The notes under the pieces are model-generated. The model made no database searches and was not told the DNA's origin. It saw only the letters and a program-made list of their open reading frames with translations. Shown here piece by piece: positions 27,363 to 36,474 of a stretch of DNA of 64,000 nt. The position numbers and the translations under genes are program-made. How positions within the stretch are numbered: the first letter of the stretch is position 1; each line of letters opens with the position of its first letter. The DNA comes from Blastopirellula marina (lineage in GTDB: Bacteria > Planctomycetota > Planctomycetia > Pirellulales > Pirellulaceae): NCBI RefSeq assembly GCF_002967715.1, contig NZ_PUIA01000051.1, forward strand, positions 1 through 64,000, read 5' to 3'.

Positions 27363-28526
27363 CTATGAATCGACCGTGACACCGCGGTAGGTCACTTTGC
27401 CTCGTGTTGCGCAGAAGCGTTCGGCAAGCTGCGGGATATCGTTCGAGTGTCCCAATACGATCACAACATCTCCGGTGCCGAGCACGGTTTCGGCTGGTGG
27501 ATTCAGCATGGTAGAACCATCCTTCCGGCGCAGTCCCACGATGAGAAATCCGTGATTGCTACGCAGTTCGATACTGCTAATCGTCTTGTCCACCAAAGAC
27601 GAGCCATCGGCTACGATTAGCTCGTCGAACCGAAGCCCGATGCGACCTAGTTCATCGTTCATATCGCCCTGGGTGGTTACCTGTTCCAGCATGTTTTCGG
27701 CCGAGGGGCGAATGATCATCTGGGCAAGCTTCTTTGCACCGATGGCAGTCGGCAAGACAACTTTATTGGCACCACACCCAATCAGCTTCTTCTCCGTCTT
27801 GGGATTCTCGCCTCGGGCAATGATCATGATGTCGGGGTTCATGCCTCGCGCCGTCACGGATACGAACACGTTAGTGGCGTCTTCCGACAACACGGAAGCG
27901 AGTACCGCAGCACGCTTGATACCGGCCTGCTCGAGGACATGCTCGTCGGTGGCATCTCCGTTGATGAAAAGGTAGCCTAGCTCCTGGGCTGAATTCAAGC
28001 GTCGTTCGTCAGTGTCGATAACAACAAACGACTTGCCTTTGGCGGCCAATTCACGGGCCAGGATCGATCCCATCCGGCCGACACCACAGATGATGGTGTG
28101 ATTGTCCAATCGATCGATTTCCATGCACATACGTCGCGCTCCCAAGGCCTTCTGAAGTTCTCCATCTACCACCATCTGCATGAATCCACCGACGGTGTAA
28201 ATAACGGCCCCATAGCCGGCGATAATCACCATGATGGTCAAGGCACGCAGAGCCATCGATTCGACTGGCTGGACTTCGCCATACCCTACGCCAAAGATGG
28301 TGATGATCACCATGTAAATGGCATCATCCAAACGCCAACCGTGAGCCACATAACCGAAAACGGCCACAACGCAGATTGCGACAAACAAAGCAGCCCCGGT
28401 GGCCATCTTGCGAATAGGGCCAGAAAGCGGCTGTTTACGTTGGGGGGGCGGATGATCCGGGTCGAGATGATGTGATACCACGTTCGCTGTTTCACGCTGC
28501 GTGTTTGTTAAATGGCTGAACCCCAT
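27363..28526 (-). CDS. K+ channel/TrkA-type NAD-binding protein (Kch family)
   Basis: A 387-residue two-TM potassium channel with cytoplasmic RCK domains. TM1 lies near residues 43-63, the pore region near 74-90 with the filter as TIFGVGYGE, where most channels have T(V/I)GYGD, and TM2 near 95-120. A TrkA-N Rossmann domain follows (IICGVGRMGSILARELA near 145, DTDERRLNSAQELG, INGDATDEHVLEQAG), then a TrkA-C domain (EELIVADGSSLVDK-like segment near 315 to the end). It probably gates K+ flux across the inner membrane. It is divergent from the TauE-like permease. Confidence 0.9.
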   Translation of the reverse strand: MGFSHLTNTQRETANVVSHHLDPDHPPPQRKQPLSGPIRKMATGAALFVAICVVAVFGYVAHGWRLDDAIYMVIITIFGVGYGEVQPVESMALRALTIMVIIAGYGAVIYTVGGFMQMVVDGELQKALGARRMCMEIDRLDNHTIICGVGRMGSILARELAAKGKSFVVIDTDERRLNSAQELGYLFINGDATDEHVLEQAGIKRAAVLASVLSEDATNVFVSVTARGMNPDIMIIARGENPKTEKKLIGCGANKVVLPTAIGAKKLAQMIIRPSAENMLEQVTTQGDMNDELGRIGLRFDELIVADGSSLVDKTISSIELRSNHGFLIVGLRRKDGSTMLNPPAETVLGTGDVVIVLGHSNDIPQLAERFCATRGKVTYRGVTVDS

Positions 28527-28637
28527 CCGCCAAGCGTGATTCAGCTAACCAGGAATCGAGAGCGAATTGGCAAGATGCCAAAACTCCATGGGGATTCCTT
28601 CTAGATCGAGTCTACCAGCCAGCCCTGGAATTCGCCA

Positions 28638-29807
28638 TTGCGAATCGCTACCCGAGTAAAAGCCACAAATACATGTCTTGACAAGTATTGTTCCGACAAC
28701 TCAAATATTCCGTATTCACATCCCCCCTCTATTGATCTGGATTCAACTTTGCTGGGGTTTCCGACCGACTTTACCTGGCCACGAATCTGGCCGTTTATTG
28801 TCTGGCTGACCGTCTTCTACAGTATTTGGCTGACGGTCGTCATCTTAGGGGGTTATTGGCCAACGGTTCTCTCACATTGGCCAATCGCGTTGACGATGTC
28901 CGTGGGGTCGTATGTTGCCGGATCGACCCCCATGGGAGGCGGAACCGTTGCGTTTCCCGTGCTAGTGCTTCTGTTTGATCTTCCTGGCTCGCTTGGCCGA
29001 AACTTCGGCCTGGCGATTCAATCGATCGGGATGACCTCGGCGACGATCTACATCTTGTCGACCCATCGTCCGGTCGATTGGCGACTCCTCTCCCCTGCCC
29101 TCTGGGGCGCATTAATCGGAACACCTTTAGGTGCCACCCTGGTCGCTCCTTATGTGCCAGACCTGTGGGTCAAGCTAATCTTTGGGGTGATCTGGGCTAG
29201 CTTCGGCATCCTACATCTGGTGAAGATCCGCGAATTGACATCCAATCATGGAACGGCCGACCACGCATCACCGTACGACTTTTCGATTGGAATCGCCATC
29301 GGGCTGATGGGCGGTGTTGCGTCATCCATCACAGGCGTCGGCATCGACATGATGATCTATGCCACGCTCGTTCTTCTTTATCGAGCCGATCTCAAAACGG
29401 CCATTCCGACATCTGTGATTCTGATGGCGTTTACCTCGCTGGTTGGTATCGGCTCGAACATCGCCTTGTCACAGATTCGACCCGATATCTACGCCATCGA
29501 CCAGCAGGTCTTTGCGAATTGGTTAGCGGCCGCTCCGATCGTGGCGTTGGGAGCCCCTTTTGGTGCCATCGTCGTAAACTTAATCAGCCGAACCCCAACC
29601 CTGATCGTTGTGTCGCTACTTTGCATAGGGCAGTTCATCTGGACACTGATTCACGAGCATGTCACCGGCATGGCATTGATCGGTGCGTTGGCAGGCGTAG
29701 TGCTGTTCAACGCGATGTTTCACGGGCTGTACTATCTAGGGAAAGGAGAGTCACCGTTTCTCCTGGCCGAACCAGTTGAACTTGCCAACGAGGACGGGGA
29801 TGGCTGA
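28638..29807 (+). CDS. TauE/SafE family permease
   Basis: A protein of about 389 residues with some ten hydrophobic segments and the two-repeat pattern of sulfite exporter TauE/SafE proteins: AGSTPMGGGTVAFPVLVL in the first half and GLMGGVASSITGVGIDMMIY in the second, the paired GG-containing helices. The substrate is an anion, most likely sulfur-containing, but cannot be read from sequence. The TTG at 28638 gives the longest frame; the first 45 residues are hydrophilic, so a later TTG start, for example at 28751, is possible. Confidence 0.85.
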   Translation: MRIATRVKATNTCLDKYCSDNSNIPYSHPPSIDLDSTLLGFPTDFTWPRIWPFIVWLTVFYSIWLTVVILGGYWPTVLSHWPIALTMSVGSYVAGSTPMGGGTVAFPVLVLLFDLPGSLGRNFGLAIQSIGMTSATIYILSTHRPVDWRLLSPALWGALIGTPLGATLVAPYVPDLWVKLIFGVIWASFGILHLVKIRELTSNHGTADHASPYDFSIGIAIGLMGGVASSITGVGIDMMIYATLVLLYRADLKTAIPTSVILMAFTSLVGIGSNIALSQIRPDIYAIDQQVFANWLAAAPIVALGAPFGAIVVNLISRTPTLIVVSLLCIGQFIWTLIHEHVTGMALIGALAGVVLFNAMFHGLYYLGKGESPFLLAEPVELANEDGDG

Positions 29808-29893
29808 ACGACTCCTCTTTCGGATCGTGCGAAACCGTATCACAATGAAATTCAACCGATCAGCAACAATGTAGCCGACCGAGGGGAATTATC

Positions 29894-30394
29894 ATGAAAT
29901 CGCCAGAAACTGTTTTTGAAGGCGTTCGTTTCAATATCGAGCGTGTCTGGCAAGGCAAACGTCCACGGGATGTCATGCGTCATCCGGGTGCCGCCGTTAT
30001 TCTTCCCCTTGTCGATGACAACCACGTTTGCCTGATCAAGAGCTATCGCATTTCTGTCGACCAGACGCTGTTGGAACTACCGGCAGGTACGCTTGAACCG
30101 AACGAACCGCCGGAAGTTACTGCCAGCCGTGAGCTCGAGGAAGAAACCGGCTACCGCGCCGAGAAGATCGAACTGCTAACGGGCTATTACCCGTCACCCG
30201 GCGTCATGGACGAACGGATGTTCATGTACTTGGCAACGGGACTTACGATGCATGCACCGGCCCGAGAGGAAGGAGAAGAGATCGAGAATCACGTAGTGAC
30301 CCTCGACGAAGCTAAGGCCATGATTCAAGATGGCCGGATCGCTGACGGCAAGACGATCGCCGGCCTGCTGTTTTACTTTCAGTTTCGCACTTAA
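29894..30394 (+). CDS. NUDIX hydrolase, ADP-ribose pyrophosphatase-like
   Basis: A 166-residue NUDIX protein. The full signature is visible near residues 64-86: G-x5-E-x7-REL-x-EE-x-G written as GTLEPNEPPEVTASRELEEE followed by TGY, and LELPAGTLE precedes it as in ADP-ribose pyrophosphatases. It probably hydrolyses ADP-ribose or a related nucleoside diphosphate derivative in the cytoplasm. The start ATG follows GAGGGGAA. Its stop overlaps the stop of the convergent rhodanese gene by four bases. Confidence 0.92.
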   Translation: MKSPETVFEGVRFNIERVWQGKRPRDVMRHPGAAVILPLVDDNHVCLIKSYRISVDQTLLELPAGTLEPNEPPEVTASRELEEETGYRAEKIELLTGYYPSPGVMDERMFMYLATGLTMHAPAREEGEEIENHVVTLDEAKAMIQDGRIADGKTIAGLLFYFQFRT

Positions 30395-30822
30395 TTCATA
30401 CTAAGCGGCGGATCCAATTTCGGATCGGTATCTTTGGTTTCCTTGAAGCCTGCATCAATCAAGTCTTGATAAGACTCTGTGATTGCGATGACCTTGGCAT
30501 CGACTCGCTTGAACATATCGGCGGCTAGAACCGAGCGACGACCCGATCGGCAGTAGGTGTAGATTTTAAGGTCAGGGTCCTTGGTGTACTTTTCGATCGC
30601 CCTTCTCGCATGCTTGTCGGTGGCGATTGACGAAAGAGGGACAAACTCGGCTTTGCTGAGATGAGCCTTCTTCCATTCCACTTCTTCGCGAACATCCAGC
30701 AAAACGGCCTTGCCGTCGGCGACCTCCTTCTTCACCTCTTCCAAGTCGACGGCATAGCTGAACGTCGTCCACGAAAGCGTTCCCAGTGCGCAGAGCACGA
30801 TAAGCATCAGGCGGCGGATCAT
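30391..30822 (-). CDS. Exported rhodanese-domain protein
   Basis: A 143-residue protein with a signal peptide (MIRRLMLIVLCALG core, probable cleavage after SYA) and one rhodanese domain: LLDVREEVEWKKAHL with the CH2A-type DVRE motif, and the active-site loop YCRSGRRSVLAA near residue 98 with catalytic cysteine. It is likely an envelope-located sulfur transferase or sulfide-handling protein. It lies 43 bases downstream of asnS on the same strand, with AAGGATT upstream of its ATG. Confidence 0.93.
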   Translation of the reverse strand: MIRRLMLIVLCALGTLSWTTFSYAVDLEEVKKEVADGKAVLLDVREEVEWKKAHLSKAEFVPLSSIATDKHARRAIEKYTKDPDLKIYTYCRSGRRSVLAADMFKRVDAKVIAITESYQDLIDAGFKETKDTDPKLDPPLSMN

Positions 30823-30865
30823 ATCTCGAATCCTTGATGGAAGATAACGTTTGCCAGCGGACCGC

Positions 30866-32257
30866 TTAAAACTCGGCCCAACCTGGGGTGCGAGGGAAGG
30901 GAATCACATCGCGAATATTCCCCATGCCTGTAATAAACTGTAGAACGCGTTCCAAGCCAAGTCCAAAACCGGAGTGCGGAACGGTGCCATATCGACGTAA
31001 GTCCAAATACCACCAGTATTCTTCGGCGTTAAGCCCCTGCTCTTTCATACGGCTTTCAAGCACATCGAGCCGTTCTTCACGCTGGCTTCCGCCAATGATC
31101 TCGCCGACCTGCGGCACAAGCACGTCCATGGCACGAACTGTTTTGCCATCGTCGTTACAACGCATGTAAAACGGTTTAATCGTGCGGGGGTAGTCATGCA
31201 GAATTACCGGTCGCTTGAAGTGCTGTTCGGTCAGGAATCGCTCGTGCTCGGACTGCAGGTCCATTCCCCAGGTCACTGGATACTCAAAGGCCTGACCTGA
31301 TTTCTGCAGAATATCGATGGCGTCGGTATAGCTGCAGCGGAGAAACTCGCTGTCGACGATCGACTGCAGGGTGTCCAAAATGCCCGGCGCGATCCGCTCG
31401 TTGAAGAATTCCATATCTTCAGCGCAGTCATTCATCACGTCGGTGAAGATCCGCTTCAGGAACGCCTCGGCGACCTCCATGTTCTCTTCCAAGTCGGCGA
31501 AGGCGATCTCCGGTTCGACCATCCAGAACTCGGCCAGGTGGCGGCTGGTGTTCGAGTTCTCGGCGCGGAATGTCGGCCCAAACGTGTAAACCTTGCCGAG
31601 CGAAGTCGCGAAGATCTCACCTTCCAATTGGCCACTCACAGTCAGGAACGCAGGCCGCGCGAAGAAGTCTTTGCTGAAGTCGACCTTGCCGTTGACCTTC
31701 GGAGGCTGATCGACGTCGAGCGTCGTTACGCGAAACATTTCGCCAGCCCCTTCGCAGTCGGAAGCGGTAATGATCGGCGTGTTCACGTAGAGGAAGCCAC
31801 GTTCCTGGAAAAACTGATGAATGGAAAACGACACCCGGTTTCGCACGCGGAAGACACTACCAAACGTGTTCGAGCGAGTTCGCAGGTGAGCCCATTCGCG
31901 AAGCTTCTCGAACGTGTGCCGCTTCTTCTGTAGAGGATAGGTTTCGGCATCGGCCGTACCGTAAAGGAAAACCTCGCTGGCCTGGACTTCGGTCGCTTGT
32001 CCCTTGCCCTGAGATTCCTTGATTTCGCCAACTACGCGAATCGAGCAACCAGGCGTGAGATGCTTGATTTCGCTCTCGTAATTGGGCAACTGGTTGTCGG
32101 CGACGACCTGGATATTAGACAGGCAACTACCATCGTTCAGTTCGATGAAGCTAAAGCCCCCCTTCGAGTCACGCCGCGTACGAACCCAGCCTTCAAGGCA
32201 AACCTGTTGTCCAACCGATTCCGCCTTGCGTGCTTGTAAAACCGATCGCTTGTCCAT
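30866..32257 (-). CDS. asnS: Asparaginyl-tRNA synthetase
   Basis: A 463-residue class IIb aminoacyl-tRNA synthetase charging tRNA-Asn. The N-terminal OB-fold anticodon-binding domain opens with [20 protein letters not shown]. The catalytic domain has motif 2 ([21 protein letters not shown]) split around residue 215, and motif 3 as [21 protein letters not shown] at the end, with the asparagine-specific ending [11 protein letters not shown]. The frame is open to a GTG at 32272, but the ATG at 32257 follows AGGA and is preferred. Together with its own asnS the organism need not rely on a transamidation route to Asn-tRNA. Confidence 0.97.
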   Translation of the reverse strand: MDKRSVLQARKAESVGQQVCLEGWVRTRRDSKGGFSFIELNDGSCLSNIQVVADNQLPNYESEIKHLTPGCSIRVVGEIKESQGKGQATEVQASEVFLYGTADAETYPLQKKRHTFEKLREWAHLRTRSNTFGSVFRVRNRVSFSIHQFFQERGFLYVNTPIITASDCEGAGEMFRVTTLDVDQPPKVNGKVDFSKDFFARPAFLTVSGQLEGEIFATSLGKVYTFGPTFRAENSNTSRHLAEFWMVEPEIAFADLEENMEVAEAFLKRIFTDVMNDCAEDMEFFNERIAPGILDTLQSIVDSEFLRCSYTDAIDILQKSGQAFEYPVTWGMDLQSEHERFLTEQHFKRPVILHDYPRTIKPFYMRCNDDGKTVRAMDVLVPQVGEIIGGSQREERLDVLESRMKEQGLNAEEYWWYLDLRRYGTVPHSGFGLGLERVLQFITGMGNIRDVIPFPRTPGWAEF

Positions 32258-32566
32258 CGCGTCCTGCCTCACGTGTTCTAGGTCTAACGTATTATTTTTT
32301 TATGAATATGCCGCAGAGAATCCTCTGTCCGGGCTGCTGTAAATTGATCGTCCTGACGACCAAGATCTGTCGACCTTGAGGATCTAACAGCCCTATTATC
32401 AACCACATGCGACATTATCGCGAGCCCTAGCCTTGGAGCAAATACGCCTAATCATTGGCAAAGGGGGGAAAATGAATTCGTTGAAACAGATCCTACCCAA
32501 ACTCATACTTGCAGTAGCTTCGTAGTTCAGACACTTCGCACAATCCTAAGCCGAGCAGGGACACTA
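32258..32566. other. Divergent intergenic region, asnS / methyltransferase
   Basis: About 309 bases between divergent genes. It probably holds both promoters. It contains an AT-rich TATTATTTTTTTATGAAT segment near 32290 and no open frame, repeat or strong hairpin that I could identify. Confidence 0.5.
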
Positions 32567-33208
32567 ATGCCGGGACTTGGAAACAACGTTCAACGATTTT
32601 CAAAACGCGTCGTCAATCGACTCAAGCGATTGACCTATATCAATACTGTTCCGGTCGATGTTTCGCAGTATTCATTAAGTGAAACGGAACTCGATCTCCT
32701 CGAAAAGCTTGTAGAAGAAGCGGCTCAATACGAAGGGCCGATCGTCGAAATTGGCACGCTCTTAGGTCGTACAACCCAGCGACTGGCAACTTGGATCACC
32801 CCTCCGCAAAAGATTGTGACGGTCGACAATTACAGCTGGAATGGTTGGGGCATCTCACCAGAGCAGCACTTTGCACTAGCCTCTGAGATCCTTTATTTCC
32901 CCAAACACCTGGGACTCGTCGAGCAGGTTCGCATGGATAAGGATGAGTTCTACCGAACGTACTCCGGCCCGGCACCTTCCATGGTGTTTCTTGATGCCAT
33001 GCACACTTACGAAGAAACTCGAAAAGATATTGCGTGGGCCCGGTCCCTGGGAGTCCCCATCATTTGTGGCCACGATCATAACGCCAACGCCTGGCCAGGC
33101 GTCGTTCAGGCCGCCAACGAGTTTGGCGGCGCTGAAAGACTGCAGGGCAGCGTTTTCGTACTGCCTAAGGCCAGCATGGAGCCGGTTGCTCAGACAGCCA
33201 ATACCTAG
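32567..33208 (+). CDS. Class I SAM-dependent methyltransferase-like protein
   Basis: A 213-residue protein with a Rossmann-type fold of the Methyltransf_24 kind: GPIVEIGTLLGRTTQRLA as motif I near residues 63-80, KIVTVDNYSWNG as motif II, and PSMVFLDAMHTYEETRKD near 135-150, whose acidic residue would hold SAM or a metal. It resembles methyltransferases associated with polysaccharide or small-molecule modification, but no such locus surrounds it. It is convergent with the NRAMP-like gene. Confidence 0.8.
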   Translation: MPGLGNNVQRFSKRVVNRLKRLTYINTVPVDVSQYSLSETELDLLEKLVEEAAQYEGPIVEIGTLLGRTTQRLATWITPPQKIVTVDNYSWNGWGISPEQHFALASEILYFPKHLGLVEQVRMDKDEFYRTYSGPAPSMVFLDAMHTYEETRKDIAWARSLGVPIICGHDHNANAWPGVVQAANEFGGAERLQGSVFVLPKASMEPVAQTANT

Positions 33209-33239
33209 CAATCAAGCCCTGAGGCAACCACGGCTGTAA

Positions 33240-35054
33240 CTAAGCAGCTTGCTCGGCGGGATCCTCTTCATCCTTGCCAGAGCGGAGGAAAAATCCGCCG
33301 ACGAACAGGATCAGATACCCGATGACGACCGTCAATACGACCGCCTTTTGAGCGAAAGGAGTCGTCGAGCTGGTAACCTTGTCGGTAATCGAGACGACAG
33401 CCGCAGCGATGGCCCCGATCACGGAGATGACCATCAGCACGTTCCAAATAACCCAGCTCAATCCCTTTGGCTTATCGTCGCCGAGAATCTTCTTGCTGTT
33501 CATCATCATGAAGAACGTCACATAAGCGATCGGCAAAAACATTACTGCAAAGCTGGAAACCAGAATGGCCAGCCATGTCTTGGCCGGACCGTCCCAAATG
33601 ATGAACCACGATGCGCCGGAAAGCCCGGCGACCAGGCAGCCGATCACGTGGGCAGCTCCGTTGGGTTTGGTGTTGAGCATCTCGGTAAACGCATAACCGT
33701 TGATCATCATCAGAATAATGATCGTCGAGAAACCCATGCCGAAGATCCCAATGCCAAACACCCAGCGGGCCATATTATCACCGAGCAAGGGTGCCAAAGA
33801 TTCGGAAAGAAGAAACTCGCTCCGTTTAACCAACGAAGCGGAAAGGCGTTTTTCGTTGTCGGAAAGGTTGGCGACCGCTTGCTTGAGTGGTTCATACTTA
33901 GCATTGAGCAAAATGCCGGTGAGCTTTCCGTCATCAAGCTTACCATCCTTGCCCGTGGCTTCTTCGACGTACTCTTGCGGGACATTCAAGCTGTCCTTTT
34001 CATATTTAACAACTCGCAAAGCGAGTGTTTTCTCGGCACCACCGTAGATCGGGCTCTTGGCCATAGTCTCAGGCGAAGTCGATAGAAAGTCGGCATCCAC
34101 CTTGGCGTGAAACGCGGCAGCCGAGGCGATTACGACACAGCTTGTCACCAGGATGTAGGGAATTGCCATCCCGGTCGAAAGATCGAATCGTGCCAGGCCA
34201 CGGAACGTTTTGTCCCAGCCACGGGCCAGCATCGAATACGGCAACAGGAAGGTCATATTGATACCCACCGCAGTCGCCGCGGCACCAATCATGGCGGCCC
34301 GCTGATCTTTGACGATCAGGTCGGTCCAGAAATCGCGGTAGGGTTCTTGTACTTCGGCCGCGATTTCCGCTACCTGTCCGGTAGGCTGGGTAGCTGCCGA
34401 GAAATCAGGAATAAATCCATTGAAGACTTCTGACCACGAGAACGCTTCGCCGGACATACCCAATTTCACGACCACGCCAAAGAAGCAAATCACGATGACG
34501 CCGATCATGCCCTTCAACAAGATGTCGAAAATCTTCGTCGCGAGACCCGGCCGTGAATTCATGTACACCAGTGCGCCAGCGGCCAACAGAAGCACCAAGG
34601 ACACAATCGCCTTGTCTTGAGTCGTATCACCCACCAGACCTGGTGCGAGATTCTTATTGAGTGCCGCATAGCAAAGCCCGAACTGCGGCATCAGGAAGAT
34701 CATGTTGGCCGCAACGGTCGCCACAATCCAACCCCAGCCAAGTACCGGATTGATATGAGCATTGATCTGACGAAACGGACGCTTTCCGGTCGACAGCGTA
34801 ACGTAACTAATCGCCGAAAGCATGACGACGCCACAGATGATGGCAACCAACTGCAGCCACAACAGGCTGTAGCCACCCAAGATCCCCATGAAGAGTGCAC
34901 CCGACAGCGATCCCCCCCCCAGCGTGATAGCGCTTTGCAACCAACCTGGTCCAGAAAGCTTGACCCAAGCACCTAACGTGGCACCGGCCCCCTTAGCTTG
35001 TGCTTCTTGGAGAATCTCTCGGTCTGTTTCGACTTTGCTTACGGTCTCAGACAT
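33240..35054 (-). CDS. NRAMP-like divalent metal transporter, divergent
   Basis: A 604-residue membrane protein with at least 11 hydrophobic segments that resembles the NRAMP/MntH family in its start (VKLSGPGWLQSAITLGGGS) and in the general helix order. The DPGN metal-binding motif of TM1 is replaced by TLGGGSL, as reported for some NRAMP-related Mg or aluminium transporters, so metal choice is uncertain. A large hydrophilic insert of about 110 residues (about residues 315-425) lies between central helices, with sequences such as VEEATGKDGKLDDGKLTGIL. The start ATG has AAGGATT upstream. A leftward terminator at 35116-35142 separates it from trxB upstream on the same strand. Confidence 0.75.
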   Translation of the reverse strand: MSETVSKVETDREILQEAQAKGAGATLGAWVKLSGPGWLQSAITLGGGSLSGALFMGILGGYSLLWLQLVAIICGVVMLSAISYVTLSTGKRPFRQINAHINPVLGWGWIVATVAANMIFLMPQFGLCYAALNKNLAPGLVGDTTQDKAIVSLVLLLAAGALVYMNSRPGLATKIFDILLKGMIGVIVICFFGVVVKLGMSGEAFSWSEVFNGFIPDFSAATQPTGQVAEIAAEVQEPYRDFWTDLIVKDQRAAMIGAAATAVGINMTFLLPYSMLARGWDKTFRGLARFDLSTGMAIPYILVTSCVVIASAAAFHAKVDADFLSTSPETMAKSPIYGGAEKTLALRVVKYEKDSLNVPQEYVEEATGKDGKLDDGKLTGILLNAKYEPLKQAVANLSDNEKRLSASLVKRSEFLLSESLAPLLGDNMARWVFGIGIFGMGFSTIIILMMINGYAFTEMLNTKPNGAAHVIGCLVAGLSGASWFIIWDGPAKTWLAILVSSFAVMFLPIAYVTFFMMMNSKKILGDDKPKGLSWVIWNVLMVISVIGAIAAAVVSITDKVTSSTTPFAQKAVVLTVVIGYLILFVGGFFLRSGKDEEDPAEQAA

Positions 35055-35115
35055 TAGCGAATCCTTCGCCTAGATTCGGCGTAGATAAGGGATGATGGGG
35101 TGGGAGCTAACAAAA

Positions 35116-35142
35116 CAAGGGGAACGATCTTCGCTCCCCTTG
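35116..35142 (-). terminator. Terminator after trxB
   Basis: An 8-bp stem (CAAGGGGA at 35116-35123, TCCCCTTG at 35135-35142) followed on the minus strand by TTTTG. It is well placed to stop trxB transcription before the NRAMP-like gene. Confidence 0.75.
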
Positions 35143-35212
35143 CTGAGTTTTTTCTTTGACACACAGAACAAGCAAGGTTCTCAGTGCATCTAATGATGGT
35201 TGCATTTTTCGA

Positions 35213-36274
35213 CTAATGCAAGCCCTGCGAGGCCAACCAGCGTTCGGCGTCCAAAGCCGACATACAGCCAGTTCCTGCCGCAGTGATGGCTTGGCGATAA
35301 TAGTCGTCGGCCACGTCACCAGCGGCAAACACTCCGTCGACACTCGTATTAGTACGGAATGGAACTGTCCACTTGAGGTAGCCAGCGTTGTTCATATCCA
35401 GCTTCCCTTTCAGGAAGTCGGTATTGGGCGTATGACCGATTGCCAGGAAGAAACCGCTGGCATCGAGCTGCTTGGTAGAGTCGTCGACGGTGCTTTCCAG
35501 CATAGCTCCGGTTACACCGTTCTGGTCGTCGCCCAAGACTTCCGTAACAACGTGATTCCAGACGACTTCGATCTTCTTGTTTTCCATCGCACGATCGACC
35601 ATGGCCTGCGAAGCGCGGAACTTGTCGCGGCGATGCACCAGATAAACCACCGAGCTGTACTTGCTCAAGTAGTCTGCTTCCTCAATGGCCGAGTCACCGC
35701 CCCCTACGACGATACATGGGTTATTGCGGAAACGTGGCAAGGCACCGTCACAAACCGCACAGGCACTCACGCCACGGTTCTTGAATTTGCCTTCCGATTC
35801 CAAACCGAGGTAATTCGCCCGGGCACCGGTCGCGATGATTACGGAACGAGCTTTGAGCCACTCTTCCCCTTCTCGGGGCTTCAGCTTGAACGGTTTTTGG
35901 CTGAAATCGACTTCGACGATATCGTCTGTTACGACGCGTGTGCCGAAGTTCTTGGCCTGTTGACGCATCAGTTCCATCAATTCCGGACCGCTGACACCAT
36001 GCTTCTGGTGCGGAGCCATATATTGGCGCAGACTTTCGTCGATGGCGTTATCCAAGTAGCCACTCAGGTCACCGGACGGAAATCCAGGGAAGTTCTCGAC
36101 TTCCGTTGTCATGGCCAGCTGTCCCAGTGGGCCACGACCGAGGTCGTAATGCTCTTGAAGTGCGGCACCTTCGAAGAGAAGTGGCTTCAAATTTGCCCGA
36201 GCCGCATAGATTGCGGCAGTCCATCCCGCAGGTCCGCTTCCGACGATAATGACGTTTTCAATCTTTTCCGACAC
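35213..36274 (-). CDS. trxB: Thioredoxin-disulfide reductase
   Basis: A 353-residue flavoprotein using NADPH to reduce thioredoxin. The FAD-binding [18 protein letters not shown] is at the N-terminus, the redox-active CAVCDG lies near residue 172, the NADPH-binding [13 protein letters not shown] near 190, and the second FAD segment [21 protein letters not shown] near 320. The AVC in place of the more usual ATC between the active cysteines is a minor variant. Start is a GTG at 36274 with AAGGA upstream. It is divergent from the CstA gene. Confidence 0.96.
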   Translation of the reverse strand: MSEKIENVIIVGSGPAGWTAAIYAARANLKPLLFEGAALQEHYDLGRGPLGQLAMTTEVENFPGFPSGDLSGYLDNAIDESLRQYMAPHQKHGVSGPELMELMRQQAKNFGTRVVTDDIVEVDFSQKPFKLKPREGEEWLKARSVIIATGARANYLGLESEGKFKNRGVSACAVCDGALPRFRNNPCIVVGGGDSAIEEADYLSKYSSVVYLVHRRDKFRASQAMVDRAMENKKIEVVWNHVVTEVLGDDQNGVTGAMLESTVDDSTKQLDASGFFLAIGHTPNTDFLKGKLDMNNAGYLKWTVPFRTNTSVDGVFAAGDVADDYYRQAITAAGTGCMSALDAERWLASQGLH

Positions 36275-36474
36275 GGTCGATCTAATCCTTGTGATAGCGC
36301 TAAGCCGCGAAAAAAATTTATCTCAGTTGAATTGTGAGCTATTCACGCCGCTTGAAGAATCCATCATTATAGAGGTAGGCGGGGAGGCTCACTATCCCCG
36401 CGTACCACCCACCCTGAAGTTCGCTCCTCCCTTGGATGCACGATGCCTCACATCGTGACAATCATTTTACGCTT

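Noticed and set aside
35156-36337. A 393-residue frame antisense to trxB
   Set aside because: trxB is clear from its motifs; the opposite frame lacks a domain and a ribosome site.
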